Assembly (NCBI GenBank): GCA_902774025.1
Contig: CACYGY010000024.1
Location: 1 to 38,229 of the forward strand
DNA: 38,229 bases
Source of the DNA: an uncultured Eubacteriales bacterium
GTDB lineage: Bacteria > Bacillota > Clostridia > Christensenellales > Aristaeellaceae
Direction of reading: 5' to 3'
Translations under genes and position numbers: made by a program
Notes under the pieces: generated by a model
What the model was told of the DNA's origin: nothing
The model's database searches: none
The model's input: the letters and a program-made list of their open reading frames with translations, nothing else
Shown: one piece after another, positions 8,129 to 14,985 of the stretch
Numbering within the stretch: position 1 is the first letter of the stretch
How the letters are laid out: every line of letters starts with the position of its first letter

Positions 8129-9265
8129 TCAGAAGCGGGGAACCGCCAGCCATTCGCCGTCCCGCATGGCGGATTCATGGGCACAGATGCCGGCGGCGGT
8201 GATATGACCGGCCATGATTTCATCCACCTCGGGTTTTCTTTCTTCCAGAATGCTGCGGACAAACTCGTTCACCAGATGGGCATGGGATCCGTGGTGCCCC
8301 GCCCCGGCGCCTTTCTGAAGGGAAAGCTGCGGGTTGGTGGGATCATAGAGACTGGACCCCACGGTATAGGGCCAGAGAGGTTCGGGGAGCCGGTGATAGA
8401 AGTTGGGCATCTCCTGGACATGCGTCCGGACGGGGTTGCCCCGCCAGGGTGAGTCTCCCCTTTCCTGCAGTTCGCTGACAACGGGCAGGTCCGAGTCCGC
8501 GAATCCCCATTCCACGGATTTCCGGCTTCCATAGACAAACAGCCCTTCCTGATAGATCCGGGCGGTTTCAAAGAGACTGCGGGTGGCTTCCCCGGCGAGC
8601 CCGTTTGCGAAACGGAAATGGGCGGTTTCCACGGGATAGGGATTTCCGTAGCGCCGCACCAGTTCTTCCCGCATGCTTCCGGAACCCAGACAGGATACAC
8701 GCTCGATCCGTCCGCCCAGAGCCACCAGAGGGGCAATGGCATGGGTTCCGTACCAGAAGGGGGGGAGACCCGCCCAGTAGTCAGGCCAGTATTCCATGTC
8801 CTGGTAATGGGAACCCCGGAGGAGCTGAATCCGTCCCAGTTCTCCCTTTTCCACAAGGCTGCGGATATACAGGAAGGGATAGGTGTACAGCGTGGTCTCC
8901 ATCATCATGTAGTTTTTCCCGGAGACGCGCACAGCCTCCACAATGTGCCGGATATCCTCCAGGGAGGTGGCCATGGGAACCGTGCAGGCACAGTGTTTGC
9001 CCGCCTTCAGTACCTGCAGGGTCTGCCGGGCGTGATCCGGTATGGGCGTGACCAGATGAACGATGTCCACCTCATCGTCTTTCAGAATGTCCTCCAGGGA
9101 GGCGTAGATCTTTGAAATGCCGTACTCCCGGGCCGTTTCCGCGGCAAGGGAGGAGCGGAGATCACACACGCCGACTTCCCGGACATCCGGGTGATCCCGC
9201 CAGATTGGCGCGAAGGAAGCGCCGAAGGAGAGTCCGACCAGGGCAGCGCTGAGTTTCCGGGACAT
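8129..9265 (-). CDS. Gfo/Idh/MocA-family oxidoreductase-like protein without the EKP lysine
   Basis: The 378-residue protein has an N-terminal Rossmann fold (AALVGLSFGASF, residues 7-18; Asp35 after the second strand) and the large C-terminal sheet domain of the Gfo/Idh/MocA family. Members normally oxidise or reduce sugars and cyclitols with NAD(P). The usual catalytic EKP motif after GKH is replaced by TVP (residues 95-97, in HCACTVPMATS), so the catalytic Lys is absent. METTLYTYPFLY, FWYGTHAIAPLV and AGAGHHGSHAHLV are well-formed C-terminal motifs. It may have another catalytic set-up or only bind a sugar. GGAGG lies nine bases before the ATG at 9265. It is monocistronic and convergent with def. 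Confidence 0.85.
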   Translation of the reverse strand: MSRKLSAALVGLSFGASFAPIWRDHPDVREVGVCDLRSSLAAETAREYGISKIYASLEDILKDDEVDIVHLVTPIPDHARQTLQVLKAGKHCACTVPMATSLEDIRHIVEAVRVSGKNYMMMETTLYTYPFLYIRSLVEKGELGRIQLLRGSHYQDMEYWPDYWAGLPPFWYGTHAIAPLVALGGRIERVSCLGSGSMREELVRRYGNPYPVETAHFRFANGLAGEATRSLFETARIYQEGLFVYGSRKSVEWGFADSDLPVVSELQERGDSPWRGNPVRTHVQEMPNFYHRLPEPLWPYTVGSSLYDPTNPQLSLQKGAGAGHHGSHAHLVNEFVRSILEERKPEVDEIMAGHITAAGICAHESAMRDGEWLAVPRF

Positions 9266-9288
9266 GGTGAAAGGCCTCCTTTTTTCTA

Positions 9289-9318
9289 ATTATACAGCCG
9301 TTCATCGTGGAAGGTCCA
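9289..9318 (-). promoter_or_regulatory. Promoter for the Gfo/Idh/MocA gene
   Basis: On the minus strand, a perfect TATAAT (9294-9289) lies 18 bases after TGGACC (9318-9313). It ends 23 bases before the start codon. Confidence 0.6.
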
Positions 9319-9329
9319 GGGTGATCAGC

Positions 9330-9358
9330 TTGACACGGTATGAATCATCGATTATAGT
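9330..9358 (+). promoter_or_regulatory. Strong sigma-A promoter for the small membrane protein
   Basis: A consensus TTGACA (9330-9335), a 17-base spacer and TATAGT (9353-9358) stand 31 bases before the start codon. This is the best promoter match in the window. Confidence 0.8.
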
Positions 9359-9389
9359 ACTCCCGAATGAACATTGGAGGTATCAGATC

Positions 9390-9587
9390 ATGAAAGCACT
9401 GGGAAGAGGACTTATGGTGCTGGGGTTTGCCGCCCTGGCCTTTGGCGTGTTTGGCTTTTTCAAGATTCAGGGACTTCCTGCGGATGCAGCGGTGCAGGAC
9501 TTTGTGTCCTTTGTGGCCAAGTATCGTGTATGGCTGAGTGTGGGCGGCCTCGTGGTCATGCTCTGCGGCGGTGCCATGTCACGCTGA
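9390..9587 (+). CDS. Small two-helix membrane protein, unknown function
   Basis: This 65-residue product has two hydrophobic segments, about residues 8-24 (MVLGFAALAFGVFGFF) and 47-61 (VWLSVGGLVVMLCGG), joined by a short polar loop, so it is probably a hairpin membrane protein. The start at 9390 has TTGGAGG nine bases upstream. The frame extends upstream to 9264, but that part overlaps the promoter and the divergent gene's leader. It has a near-consensus promoter and its own terminator (9614-9638), so it is expressed alone and perhaps strongly. I do not recognise a family. Confidence 0.7.
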   Translation: MKALGRGLMVLGFAALAFGVFGFFKIQGLPADAAVQDFVSFVAKYRVWLSVGGLVVMLCGGAMSR

Positions 9588-9613
9588 GGCGGAGGGATTC
9601 ATCCCGGACGCGC

Positions 9614-9638
9614 CCGTTCCCTGCGGGGAACGGTTTTT
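9614..9638 (+). terminator. Rho-independent terminator
   Basis: CCGTTCCC-TGCG-GGGAACGG (9614-9633) is followed by TTTTT. It closes the small membrane protein gene and separates it from the transporter. Confidence 0.85.
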
Positions 9639-9668
9639 GTTTCCTGGAAAGGATCGGGTATCCCGCGC

Positions 9669-9697
9669 TTTTCTTTGGGAACAGGCGGGTGTATACT
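9669..9697 (+). promoter_or_regulatory. Candidate promoter for the amino acid transporter
   Basis: TATACT at 9692-9697 is a good -10. The -35 (TTTTCT, 17-base spacer) is poor. It lies 48 bases before the permease start. Confidence 0.4.
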
Positions 9698-9745
9698 CAT
9701 GACAGATCATGAAACGGCGGAGAGAGTAAGCTGAAAGGAGAAGAT

Positions 9746-10417
9746 ATGACACTATCCGACAAACTCTATAAAATCCTCATTCAGGGCGGATCCTGGAAAA
9801 CCATCCTGGGCGGACTGTGGGTGACGATTCAGATCTCGGCCGGAGCCCTCCTGCTGGGAACCATTCTGGGCGCCCTGATCTGTTTGATGCGGACCCGGAA
9901 AAATCGGATACTGCGGGGAATTGCCACCGTCTATATCGCCATTCTGCGGGGCACCCCCGTGCTGATGCTGCTGCTCCTTCTGTACTACGGAGTGTTTGCC
10001 AGGGCAGGCCTTTCCCCCGTCACCGTGGCGGTGGTCACCTTTGCCCTGAATGTGTCCGCACACGTGGCGGAACTTCTGCGTTCCGCACTGGAGGCGACGG
10101 ACAGGGGGCAGGCGGAAGCGGCCCGGACTCTGGGCTTTTCCGGATGGGATACCTTCCGGTTTGTCACGCTTCCCCAGGTGCTGCGCATTGCCAAGCCCGT
10201 CTATCAGTCCACCATTGTGAATCTGATCCAGTGGACCAGTGTCGTGGGCTATGTGACCATTACCGATCTCACCCGCGTGATTAACAATACGGCAAGCCGT
10301 ACCATGCAGCCGCTGCTGACCATTTCCATCGGCATGCTGATCTATCTGGGCCTCAGCTATCTGGTGTATGGCATCTTTGCCCTGACCGACAGGAAGAAGA
10401 AAAGAGGTGCGGCATGA
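9746..10417 (+). CDS. Polar amino acid ABC transporter permease
   Basis: This 223-residue inner-membrane subunit of the HisM/GlnP type has about five hydrophobic helices. It carries the ABC-coupling EAA loop, EAARTLGFSGWDTFRFVTLPQV, near residues 128-149. The N-terminal ILGGLWVTIQIS and the LRGTPVLMLLLLLYYG segment are characteristic of polar amino acid permeases. AAAGGAG lies five bases before the ATG. Its stop overlaps the ATG of the ATPase gene (ATGA), so the two are translationally coupled. No substrate-binding protein gene is adjacent, so the solute receptor is encoded elsewhere or is absent, and the transported amino acid cannot be named. Confidence 0.88.
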   Translation: MTLSDKLYKILIQGGSWKTILGGLWVTIQISAGALLLGTILGALICLMRTRKNRILRGIATVYIAILRGTPVLMLLLLLYYGVFARAGLSPVTVAVVTFALNVSAHVAELLRSALEATDRGQAEAARTLGFSGWDTFRFVTLPQVLRIAKPVYQSTIVNLIQWTSVVGYVTITDLTRVINNTASRTMQPLLTISIGMLIYLGLSYLVYGIFALTDRKKKRGAA

Positions 10418-11508
10418 GTCTGATTGAAGTGAAAGGGCTGAGGAAGTCTTTTGACGGCCTGGAGGTGCTCAGGGGCATTGACCTGAACGTGGAGGAAGGC
10501 GAGCGGATCGCCATTATCGGCGGGTCCGGCTGCGGAAAGAGTGTATTCCTTCGCTCCCTCATGCTCCTGAATCAGCCGGATGCCGGACAGATTTTCATTG
10601 ACGGCAGGGAGATAACGGCCCAGGGGGCCAGAGTGGACGAAATCCGCCGCTCCATGGGCATGGTTTTTCAGAAATTCCATCTTTTCTCTGAGATGGACGT
10701 CATGAAAAACCTCTGTCTGGCGCCGATGCGGCTGAAGGGCATGTCCCGTGAGGACGCTGAGAAAAAAGCCATGGAGCTCCTCGGGCAGGTGGGTCTGGCC
10801 AACCGTGCCCATGCGTGGCCTTCCGTGCTTTCCGGAGGTCAGCAGCAGCGGATCGCCATCTGCCGGTGCCTGATGATGGAACCGAAAATTCTCCTGTTTG
10901 ATGAACCCACCAGCGCTCTGGATCCCACCATGGTGGGCGAGGTGCTGGCGGTGATCCGGATGCTGGCAAAAAGGAACATGGGCATGCTCATTGTCACCCA
11001 CGAGATGAATTTTGCCCGTGAGGTTGCGGACAGGGTGCTGTTCTTTGCCGACGGCGGCATCTATGAACAGGGCACGCCCCGGCAGATCTTTGATCACCCC
11101 CAGCGTGAGAAGACGATCGCCTTTATCCACAAGATCAAGTACTTTACCTACGAAATCCGCGACCGTGACTTTGACCTGATGAAAATGCAGGGCGGCATTC
11201 AGGAATTCAGCGAGAAATACGGCCTGTCCGGAAACAGTGCAAACCGGCTGCAGATCTGCTGCGAGGAGCTTGTTTACGAAATGCTGGCCCACTGCTATCC
11301 CTCCGGGTCTGAAGTGGAGGTGGATGTGGGCATTGACTACGCGGAATCCGACCGCAATGTGGGGATTTCCATCACCTGCGGCGGAAAGCCCTACAATCCC
11401 TTTGAGCAGGATGAGGACGGGCTGGGGGTTACGATCCTCAAGAAGATGGGCAGGGACATTGCCTACAGCCAGGAAAATGGCAGGAACCGGATTCACGTGA
11501 CTCTCTGA
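10414..11508 (+). CDS. Amino acid ABC transporter ATPase with C-terminal GHKL/RsbW-like domain
   Basis: Residues 1-240 are a standard GlnQ/HisP-type ATPase: Walker A GGSGCGKS (36-43), Q-loop VFQK, signature LSGGQQQRIA (139-148), Walker B LLFDEPTSALD (160-170) and switch His196. Such proteins usually end near residue 240-250. Here about 120 further residues resemble an anti-sigma-type GHKL ATPase. The helix LQICCEELVYEML (279-291) matches the N-box position, CGGKPYNPF (322-330) the G1 box, and GLGVTILKKM...NRIHVTL (337-364) the family's end. The N-box Asn and the G1 Asp are both replaced, so ATP binding by the tail is doubtful. The tail could be a regulatory or docking domain. A terminator follows at 11516-11544. 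Confidence 0.85.
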   Translation: MSLIEVKGLRKSFDGLEVLRGIDLNVEEGERIAIIGGSGCGKSVFLRSLMLLNQPDAGQIFIDGREITAQGARVDEIRRSMGMVFQKFHLFSEMDVMKNLCLAPMRLKGMSREDAEKKAMELLGQVGLANRAHAWPSVLSGGQQQRIAICRCLMMEPKILLFDEPTSALDPTMVGEVLAVIRMLAKRNMGMLIVTHEMNFAREVADRVLFFADGGIYEQGTPRQIFDHPQREKTIAFIHKIKYFTYEIRDRDFDLMKMQGGIQEFSEKYGLSGNSANRLQICCEELVYEMLAHCYPSGSEVEVDVGIDYAESDRNVGISITCGGKPYNPFEQDEDGLGVTILKKMGRDIAYSQENGRNRIHVTL

Positions 11509-11515
11509 TATACGA

Positions 11516-11544
11516 CAGCCCCTGCCATGCAGGGGCTGCTTTTT
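11516..11544 (+). terminator. Rho-independent terminator of the transporter operon
   Basis: CAGCCCCTGC-CAT-GCAGGGGCTG (11516-11538) is a perfect 10-bp stem followed by CTTTTT. Confidence 0.85.
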
Positions 11545-11604
11545 ATCCGGCGCCGCGGGTGAAAACTGAAAGGGCGGGGAAAAGGGCCCGTGGAATCCCG
11601 GCCG

Positions 11605-13110
11605 TCACGGGCGCGGTGTGATGGGGGACAGACCCCGGTAATCCCCGAAAGCCGGTCCCCGGGCAAAGGCGGAAGCCATGTGGGACAGAAGAGCGACGGT
11701 CAGCTGCTCCCGCACTTTCAGGCAGGCAGGATCATGATAGAGATTGTGCCACTCCTCCGGGTCCGAGGGCAGATGATAGAGTTCTCCCTCCGGGGGCGTA
11801 TCCTCCAGCACCGTGCCTTCCCGGAATAGGATCAGCTTCCATTCAGGAGTCCGCCACATCCAGGCAGGGGCGATCTGAATATCCTCCCCGCCGCCCCCGT
11901 GGAACTCACAGAACGCGCCGGAGCGGCGGCATGGCGCCAGAAGACTCTGTCCGGGCCAGCGGGGATCCGGCGCCGCGCCGGAAAGAGCGCAGAGGGTGGG
12001 GAGCAGATCGGTGAGCATGGCGGGGCGGCTGTCCCGTGTGCCCTGCTTTTCCGGGGGCAGAACATCACCGGCGAGGATCAGAGGGACCCGGACGCTGGAT
12101 TCGTACAGGCAGTACTTACTGTAGCGCAGGTCCCTTTCCCCCAGCATTTCGCCATGGTCCGAGAGGAAGACAAAGAGAGTGTTCCGGTCCAGACCCTTTC
12201 TGTGTACGCTGTCCAGAACTCCCCGGATCATGGAGTCCATGAAGGAACAGTTGGCGAAATAGCGCAACGTGATAAGCCTGCGTTCCTCCTCCGTCAGCTT
12301 TTCCAGTACTTCCCTGCGCCGGGCATGGACGTCATGGAGGGAGGAGCTTGCGGCCATGGCGGCGGCCATGTGGGTGCCGGATTCCCACCGGAAGGATGCT
12401 CTGGGCATGGCAGGGATGTCCTCCGGGCGATAGAGGGCTTCGAAGGCGGGAGGTATGTTGAAACCCGCGTGGGGCTTGATCAGGGAAAAGTACAGAAACA
12501 GAGGCTGGGCCCCGGGCGTATACCCCTCCAGGAATTCCAGGCACTTGCGGTAAATGAAGCCGTCCCGGTGGTGTTCCGGGGGCAGGCGGCTGGGCTTTCC
12601 GATATATCCCAGCGCGTTTTCCTCACCGCTGCCGAATTCTGCCGTTTCCTCATAATAGGCCTTCAGGCCTTCGGGATCCTCATCGTCCATCATGACAGCC
12701 CCATCCTCGCAGAGGATGGAAGACCGGCTCTGTCCCTCAGCCCGGACATGGAAGCCGCGGCGGGATCCGGGATGCCCCGCAAGGGCGTGATTCCAGTGGG
12801 TTTTGCCGAACCCGGCACAGAAATAGCCCGCCTCCCGGAGCAGCTGCGGCAGAGGGATCCCCGGCAGTCTTTCCTCATCCAGCAGAGCTCCCCGGTTGGT
12901 GCGCACGCCGGTCTGTGAGGGATAAAGACCGAACATGAGGGAGTTGCGGCTGGGCACGCACATGGGAGCCTGACACACGGCCTGGTCAAAGAGAATGCCC
13001 TTCCGGGCCAGGCTGTCAATGCCGGGCGTCTGCACCACGGGACGGATGGCGCCCAGAGCGTCCCACCGCTGCTGATCGGTCATAATCATGATGATGTTTG
13101 GCTGATTCAT
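11605..13110 (-). CDS. Type I sulfatase (choline-sulfatase/arylsulfatase-like)
   Basis: This 501-residue alkaline-phosphatase-superfamily enzyme hydrolyses sulfate esters. The N-terminus IIMIMTDQQRWDALG holds the first metal-binding Asp (12). CQAPMCVPSRNSLMFG (46-61) contains the C-x-P-S-R signature, and Cys51 is the residue expected to be oxidised to formylglycine. SDHGEMLGERDLRYSK (317-332) supplies further metal and substrate ligands. There is no signal peptide, so it acts in the cytoplasm on imported substrate. Using Cys rather than Ser fits either maturation route; a radical-SAM maturase candidate lies at 22358-23584. The start at 13110 has GGAGG five bases upstream; the longer frame to 13194 adds a non-conserved leader. 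The exact ester is unknown. Confidence 0.88.
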   Translation of the reverse strand: MNQPNIIMIMTDQQRWDALGAIRPVVQTPGIDSLARKGILFDQAVCQAPMCVPSRNSLMFGLYPSQTGVRTNRGALLDEERLPGIPLPQLLREAGYFCAGFGKTHWNHALAGHPGSRRGFHVRAEGQSRSSILCEDGAVMMDDEDPEGLKAYYEETAEFGSGEENALGYIGKPSRLPPEHHRDGFIYRKCLEFLEGYTPGAQPLFLYFSLIKPHAGFNIPPAFEALYRPEDIPAMPRASFRWESGTHMAAAMAASSSLHDVHARRREVLEKLTEEERRLITLRYFANCSFMDSMIRGVLDSVHRKGLDRNTLFVFLSDHGEMLGERDLRYSKYCLYESSVRVPLILAGDVLPPEKQGTRDSRPAMLTDLLPTLCALSGAAPDPRWPGQSLLAPCRRSGAFCEFHGGGGEDIQIAPAWMWRTPEWKLILFREGTVLEDTPPEGELYHLPSDPEEWHNLYHDPACLKVREQLTVALLSHMASAFARGPAFGDYRGLSPITPRP

Positions 13111-13159
13111 ACGTGCCTCCAGGACAGGCTGTCTGAAGATGTGTCCTCTGTCCCCGGCC

Positions 13160-13188
13160 ATTGTAGGAAAACATCCGGGAAAAAGCAA
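13160..13188 (-). promoter_or_regulatory. Promoter for the sulfatase gene
   Basis: On the minus strand, TTGCTT (13188-13183), a 17-base spacer and TACAAT (13165-13160) lie 49 bases before the start codon. Confidence 0.55.
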
Positions 13189-13240
13189 TGCCATGAGCGC
13201 GCCCGGGGAGGCGAAACCAGGTAAAAACCACAGGAGACGG

Positions 13241-13269
13241 TTGCGATTTTACCCTGCTTGTTGTACTAT
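13241..13269 (+). promoter_or_regulatory. Promoter for the STAS operon
   Basis: TTGCGA (13241-13246), a 17-base spacer and TACTAT (13264-13269) lie 60 bases before the STAS start, divergent from the sulfatase promoter. Confidence 0.6.
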
Positions 13270-13329
13270 TCTTTTCACGGGAAGTCCCGGATCCATACAG
13301 GCATAACAGGAATGATCGGAGGAAGCAAT

Positions 13330-13626
13330 ATGACGATCCAGAAGAACATGAACGGGAAAACGCTGGAAATTGGCCTGGAAGGCAGACTGGACACCACCAC
13401 GGCCCCCCAGCTGGAGGAAGTGATCACCAGGGAAGCCCCGCAGGCGGAGTCGATCGTTTTTGACCTGACACAGCTGGTGTACATTTCCTCTGCCGGACTG
13501 CGGGTCCTTCTCATGGCGCACAAGCTGATGTCTGACAAGGAAGGCATGAAGGTGACGCACGTGAATGGTCTGGTTCAGGAAGTCTTTGATGTGACGGGTT
13601 TCAGTGATCTCCTGGTCATCGAATAA
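13330..13626 (+). CDS. STAS-domain anti-sigma factor antagonist (SpoIIAA/RsbV-like)
   Basis: The 98-residue protein is a single STAS domain. LEIGLEGRLDTTTAPQLEE begins the fold. VFDLTQLVYISSAGLRVLLMAHK contains the loop whose Ser (53 or 54) corresponds to the phosphorylated Ser in SpoIIAA and RsbV. Family members bind and are phosphorylated by a GHKL anti-sigma kinase and thereby free a sigma factor or other partner. The start at 13330 has GGAGG seven bases upstream; the frame upstream overlaps the promoter. Only 12 bases separate it from the next gene, an unusual GHKL-like protein, so the two probably form a regulatory pair. No sigma factor is adjacent, so the final target is unknown. Confidence 0.87.
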   Translation: MTIQKNMNGKTLEIGLEGRLDTTTAPQLEEVITREAPQAESIVFDLTQLVYISSAGLRVLLMAHKLMSDKEGMKVTHVNGLVQEVFDVTGFSDLLVIE

Positions 13627-13638
13627 GGAGGTGGCGGC

Positions 13639-14244
13639 TTGCAGTCGGATGTTCTTGTGGTCAGCAACCTGAACCGTTCCATGAATCAGGTGCTGAATCA
13701 GGTGGATGCGGTGGCATCCTATAAGAAGCTCTCTCCCAAGGGGGCGCTGCATCTCCATCTTCTTGCGGAGGAAATGATGGGACTGATGCGTTCCATTGGC
13801 GGCGCCTCTGAGGGCCGGTTCTGGATTGAGGATGATTCCGGCGTGTTCAAACTGCATCTCGCCGTGGTCACCCGCATGAGCTCCCAGAAGCGTGCTGTAC
13901 TCACCGGAACGGCCAGCAGCGGAAAGAATGACGCGGCCCGCGGTCTGATGGGACGTCTGAGGGATTACTTTGACCGTGACGCTGACAGTGATGTGGCAGA
14001 CACATCCCCGATGCTTTCCGACGGCCTGTATGAATACGGCGGCTCTGCCGGCATGGCCGATATGGAATGGTCTCTGATGCGCTACCGGGACGAGATCAGC
14101 CTGAAAAGACAGCGGAACGAACAGGATGCCATTGAGGCATGGGATGAACTGGAGAAATCCGTGGTGACCCATGTAGCCGATGAGATCAAGGTGTTCATCC
14201 GGGGCGACCGGGTGGAGATGGTGATCTATAAACGCGTTCAGTGA
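13639..14244 (+). CDS. GHKL-like (anti-sigma-kinase-like) partner of the STAS protein, degenerate
   Basis: The 201-residue product starts at TTG 13639, with AAGGAGG about seven bases upstream; no ATG is better placed. The N-terminal half reads like the start of an RsbW-type domain, with helix LHLHLLAEEMMGLMRSIGG (37-55) where the N-box belongs, but without its Asn. A charged insert around 85-165 follows instead of a clear G1/G2 ATP lid. The end, VADEIKVFIRGDRVEMVIYKR, matches the last strands of GHKL domains. I infer a non-classical partner of the preceding STAS protein rather than an active kinase. A terminator follows immediately. Homologues next to STAS genes seem familiar from Clostridia, but I cannot confirm this here. 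Confidence 0.7.
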   Translation: MQSDVLVVSNLNRSMNQVLNQVDAVASYKKLSPKGALHLHLLAEEMMGLMRSIGGASEGRFWIEDDSGVFKLHLAVVTRMSSQKRAVLTGTASSGKNDAARGLMGRLRDYFDRDADSDVADTSPMLSDGLYEYGGSAGMADMEWSLMRYRDEISLKRQRNEQDAIEAWDELEKSVVTHVADEIKVFIRGDRVEMVIYKRVQ

Positions 14245-14256
14245 GGCGAAGCGTTC

Positions 14257-14283
14257 TGTCCCGGATTCTGTCCGGGACATTTT
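14257..14283 (+). terminator. Rho-independent terminator of the STAS operon
   Basis: TGTCCCGGA-TTCTG-TCCGGGACA (14257-14279) is followed by TTTT, a short T tract. Confidence 0.7.
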
Positions 14284-14343
14284 CAGTTGACGTGTCCGGC
14301 TCGTAAACACAATGTAAAAAATCCGGGCGTGGTCCCTGCAACG

Positions 14344-14372
14344 GTGCATTCCCGGCGGTGTTCTGCTATACT
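14344..14372 (+). promoter_or_regulatory. Extended -10 promoter for the secreted protein/peptidase operon
   Basis: TGCTATACT (14364-14372) is a full extended -10. The -35 at 14344-14349 is weak (GTGCAT). It is 40 bases before the first start codon. Confidence 0.55.
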
Positions 14373-14412
14373 GTGTCAGGACCATATCATGATTTAAAGG
14401 AGGAACTGAAGT

Positions 14413-14961
14413 ATGAAGCGTTTCTTTGCACTGCTGCTGATTCTGGCACTTTTCTGTTCTGCCGCCCATGCAGAATCCTGGACGCAGAAGGTGACAACTC
14501 CTTACTATACCCTGACGGTGCCGGAAGACTGGATTATCGATCAGGAAGACCTTGAAGCCGAGGATGGAACGGAAGACCTGGCCTACATCAGCGCTGAGAG
14601 AGATAACGACATTCTGTTCTTACAGCTGTCCGTGTTTGTGGATGAAGATGACCCGGACCTGTCTCTGTGGAATCTCTCGGAGACGGAACTGCAGGCGTTT
14701 ATCCGCGAGGAAATCGAGAGCTTCGATGATCTCCGGGATGTCGTCTACAAGGGAAGCATCACCGTAAATCAGATTCCCTTCCTTCTCTTTGACTATCTGG
14801 ACGAGGATGGCTGGTACATCGGCGGAATGACTGTGGCAAGCGGACATTACCTGTATATTCTGGCCCTCAGTGTCACCTATGACGGCAAGTACATTTCGGC
14901 CCCGGAGGAAAACAGGGAAATGCTCAGAAAGGTGATTGAGAGTTTTCAGCCTGTGGGATAA
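14413..14961 (+). CDS. Secreted protein of unknown function
   Basis: The 182-residue product begins with a signal peptide (MKRFFALLLILALFCSAAHA, likely cleavage AHA-ES). The mature part starts with YYTLTVPEDWIID and contains LAYISAERDNDILFLQLSVFV and an end segment EENREMLRKVIESFQPVG. This pattern resembles small extracytoplasmic proteins of the PsbP/DcrB-like shape, which often start with a VPxxW motif; this is resemblance only. The ribosome binding site AAAGGAGGAACTGAAGT is strong. It is 24 bases upstream of the clostripain-like peptidase gene and shares its promoter, so it may help the peptidase or its substrate outside the cell. Confidence 0.78.
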   Translation: MKRFFALLLILALFCSAAHAESWTQKVTTPYYTLTVPEDWIIDQEDLEAEDGTEDLAYISAERDNDILFLQLSVFVDEDDPDLSLWNLSETELQAFIREEIESFDDLRDVVYKGSITVNQIPFLLFDYLDEDGWYIGGMTVASGHYLYILALSVTYDGKYISAPEENREMLRKVIESFQPVG

Positions 14962-14985
14962 GTCGGGAGAAAAGCGGGTGGAATT

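Noticed and set aside
10357..11496. Minus-strand open frame opposite the ABC ATPase
   Set aside because: The plus-strand ATPase has all motifs; the antisense product has no ribosome binding site or domain.
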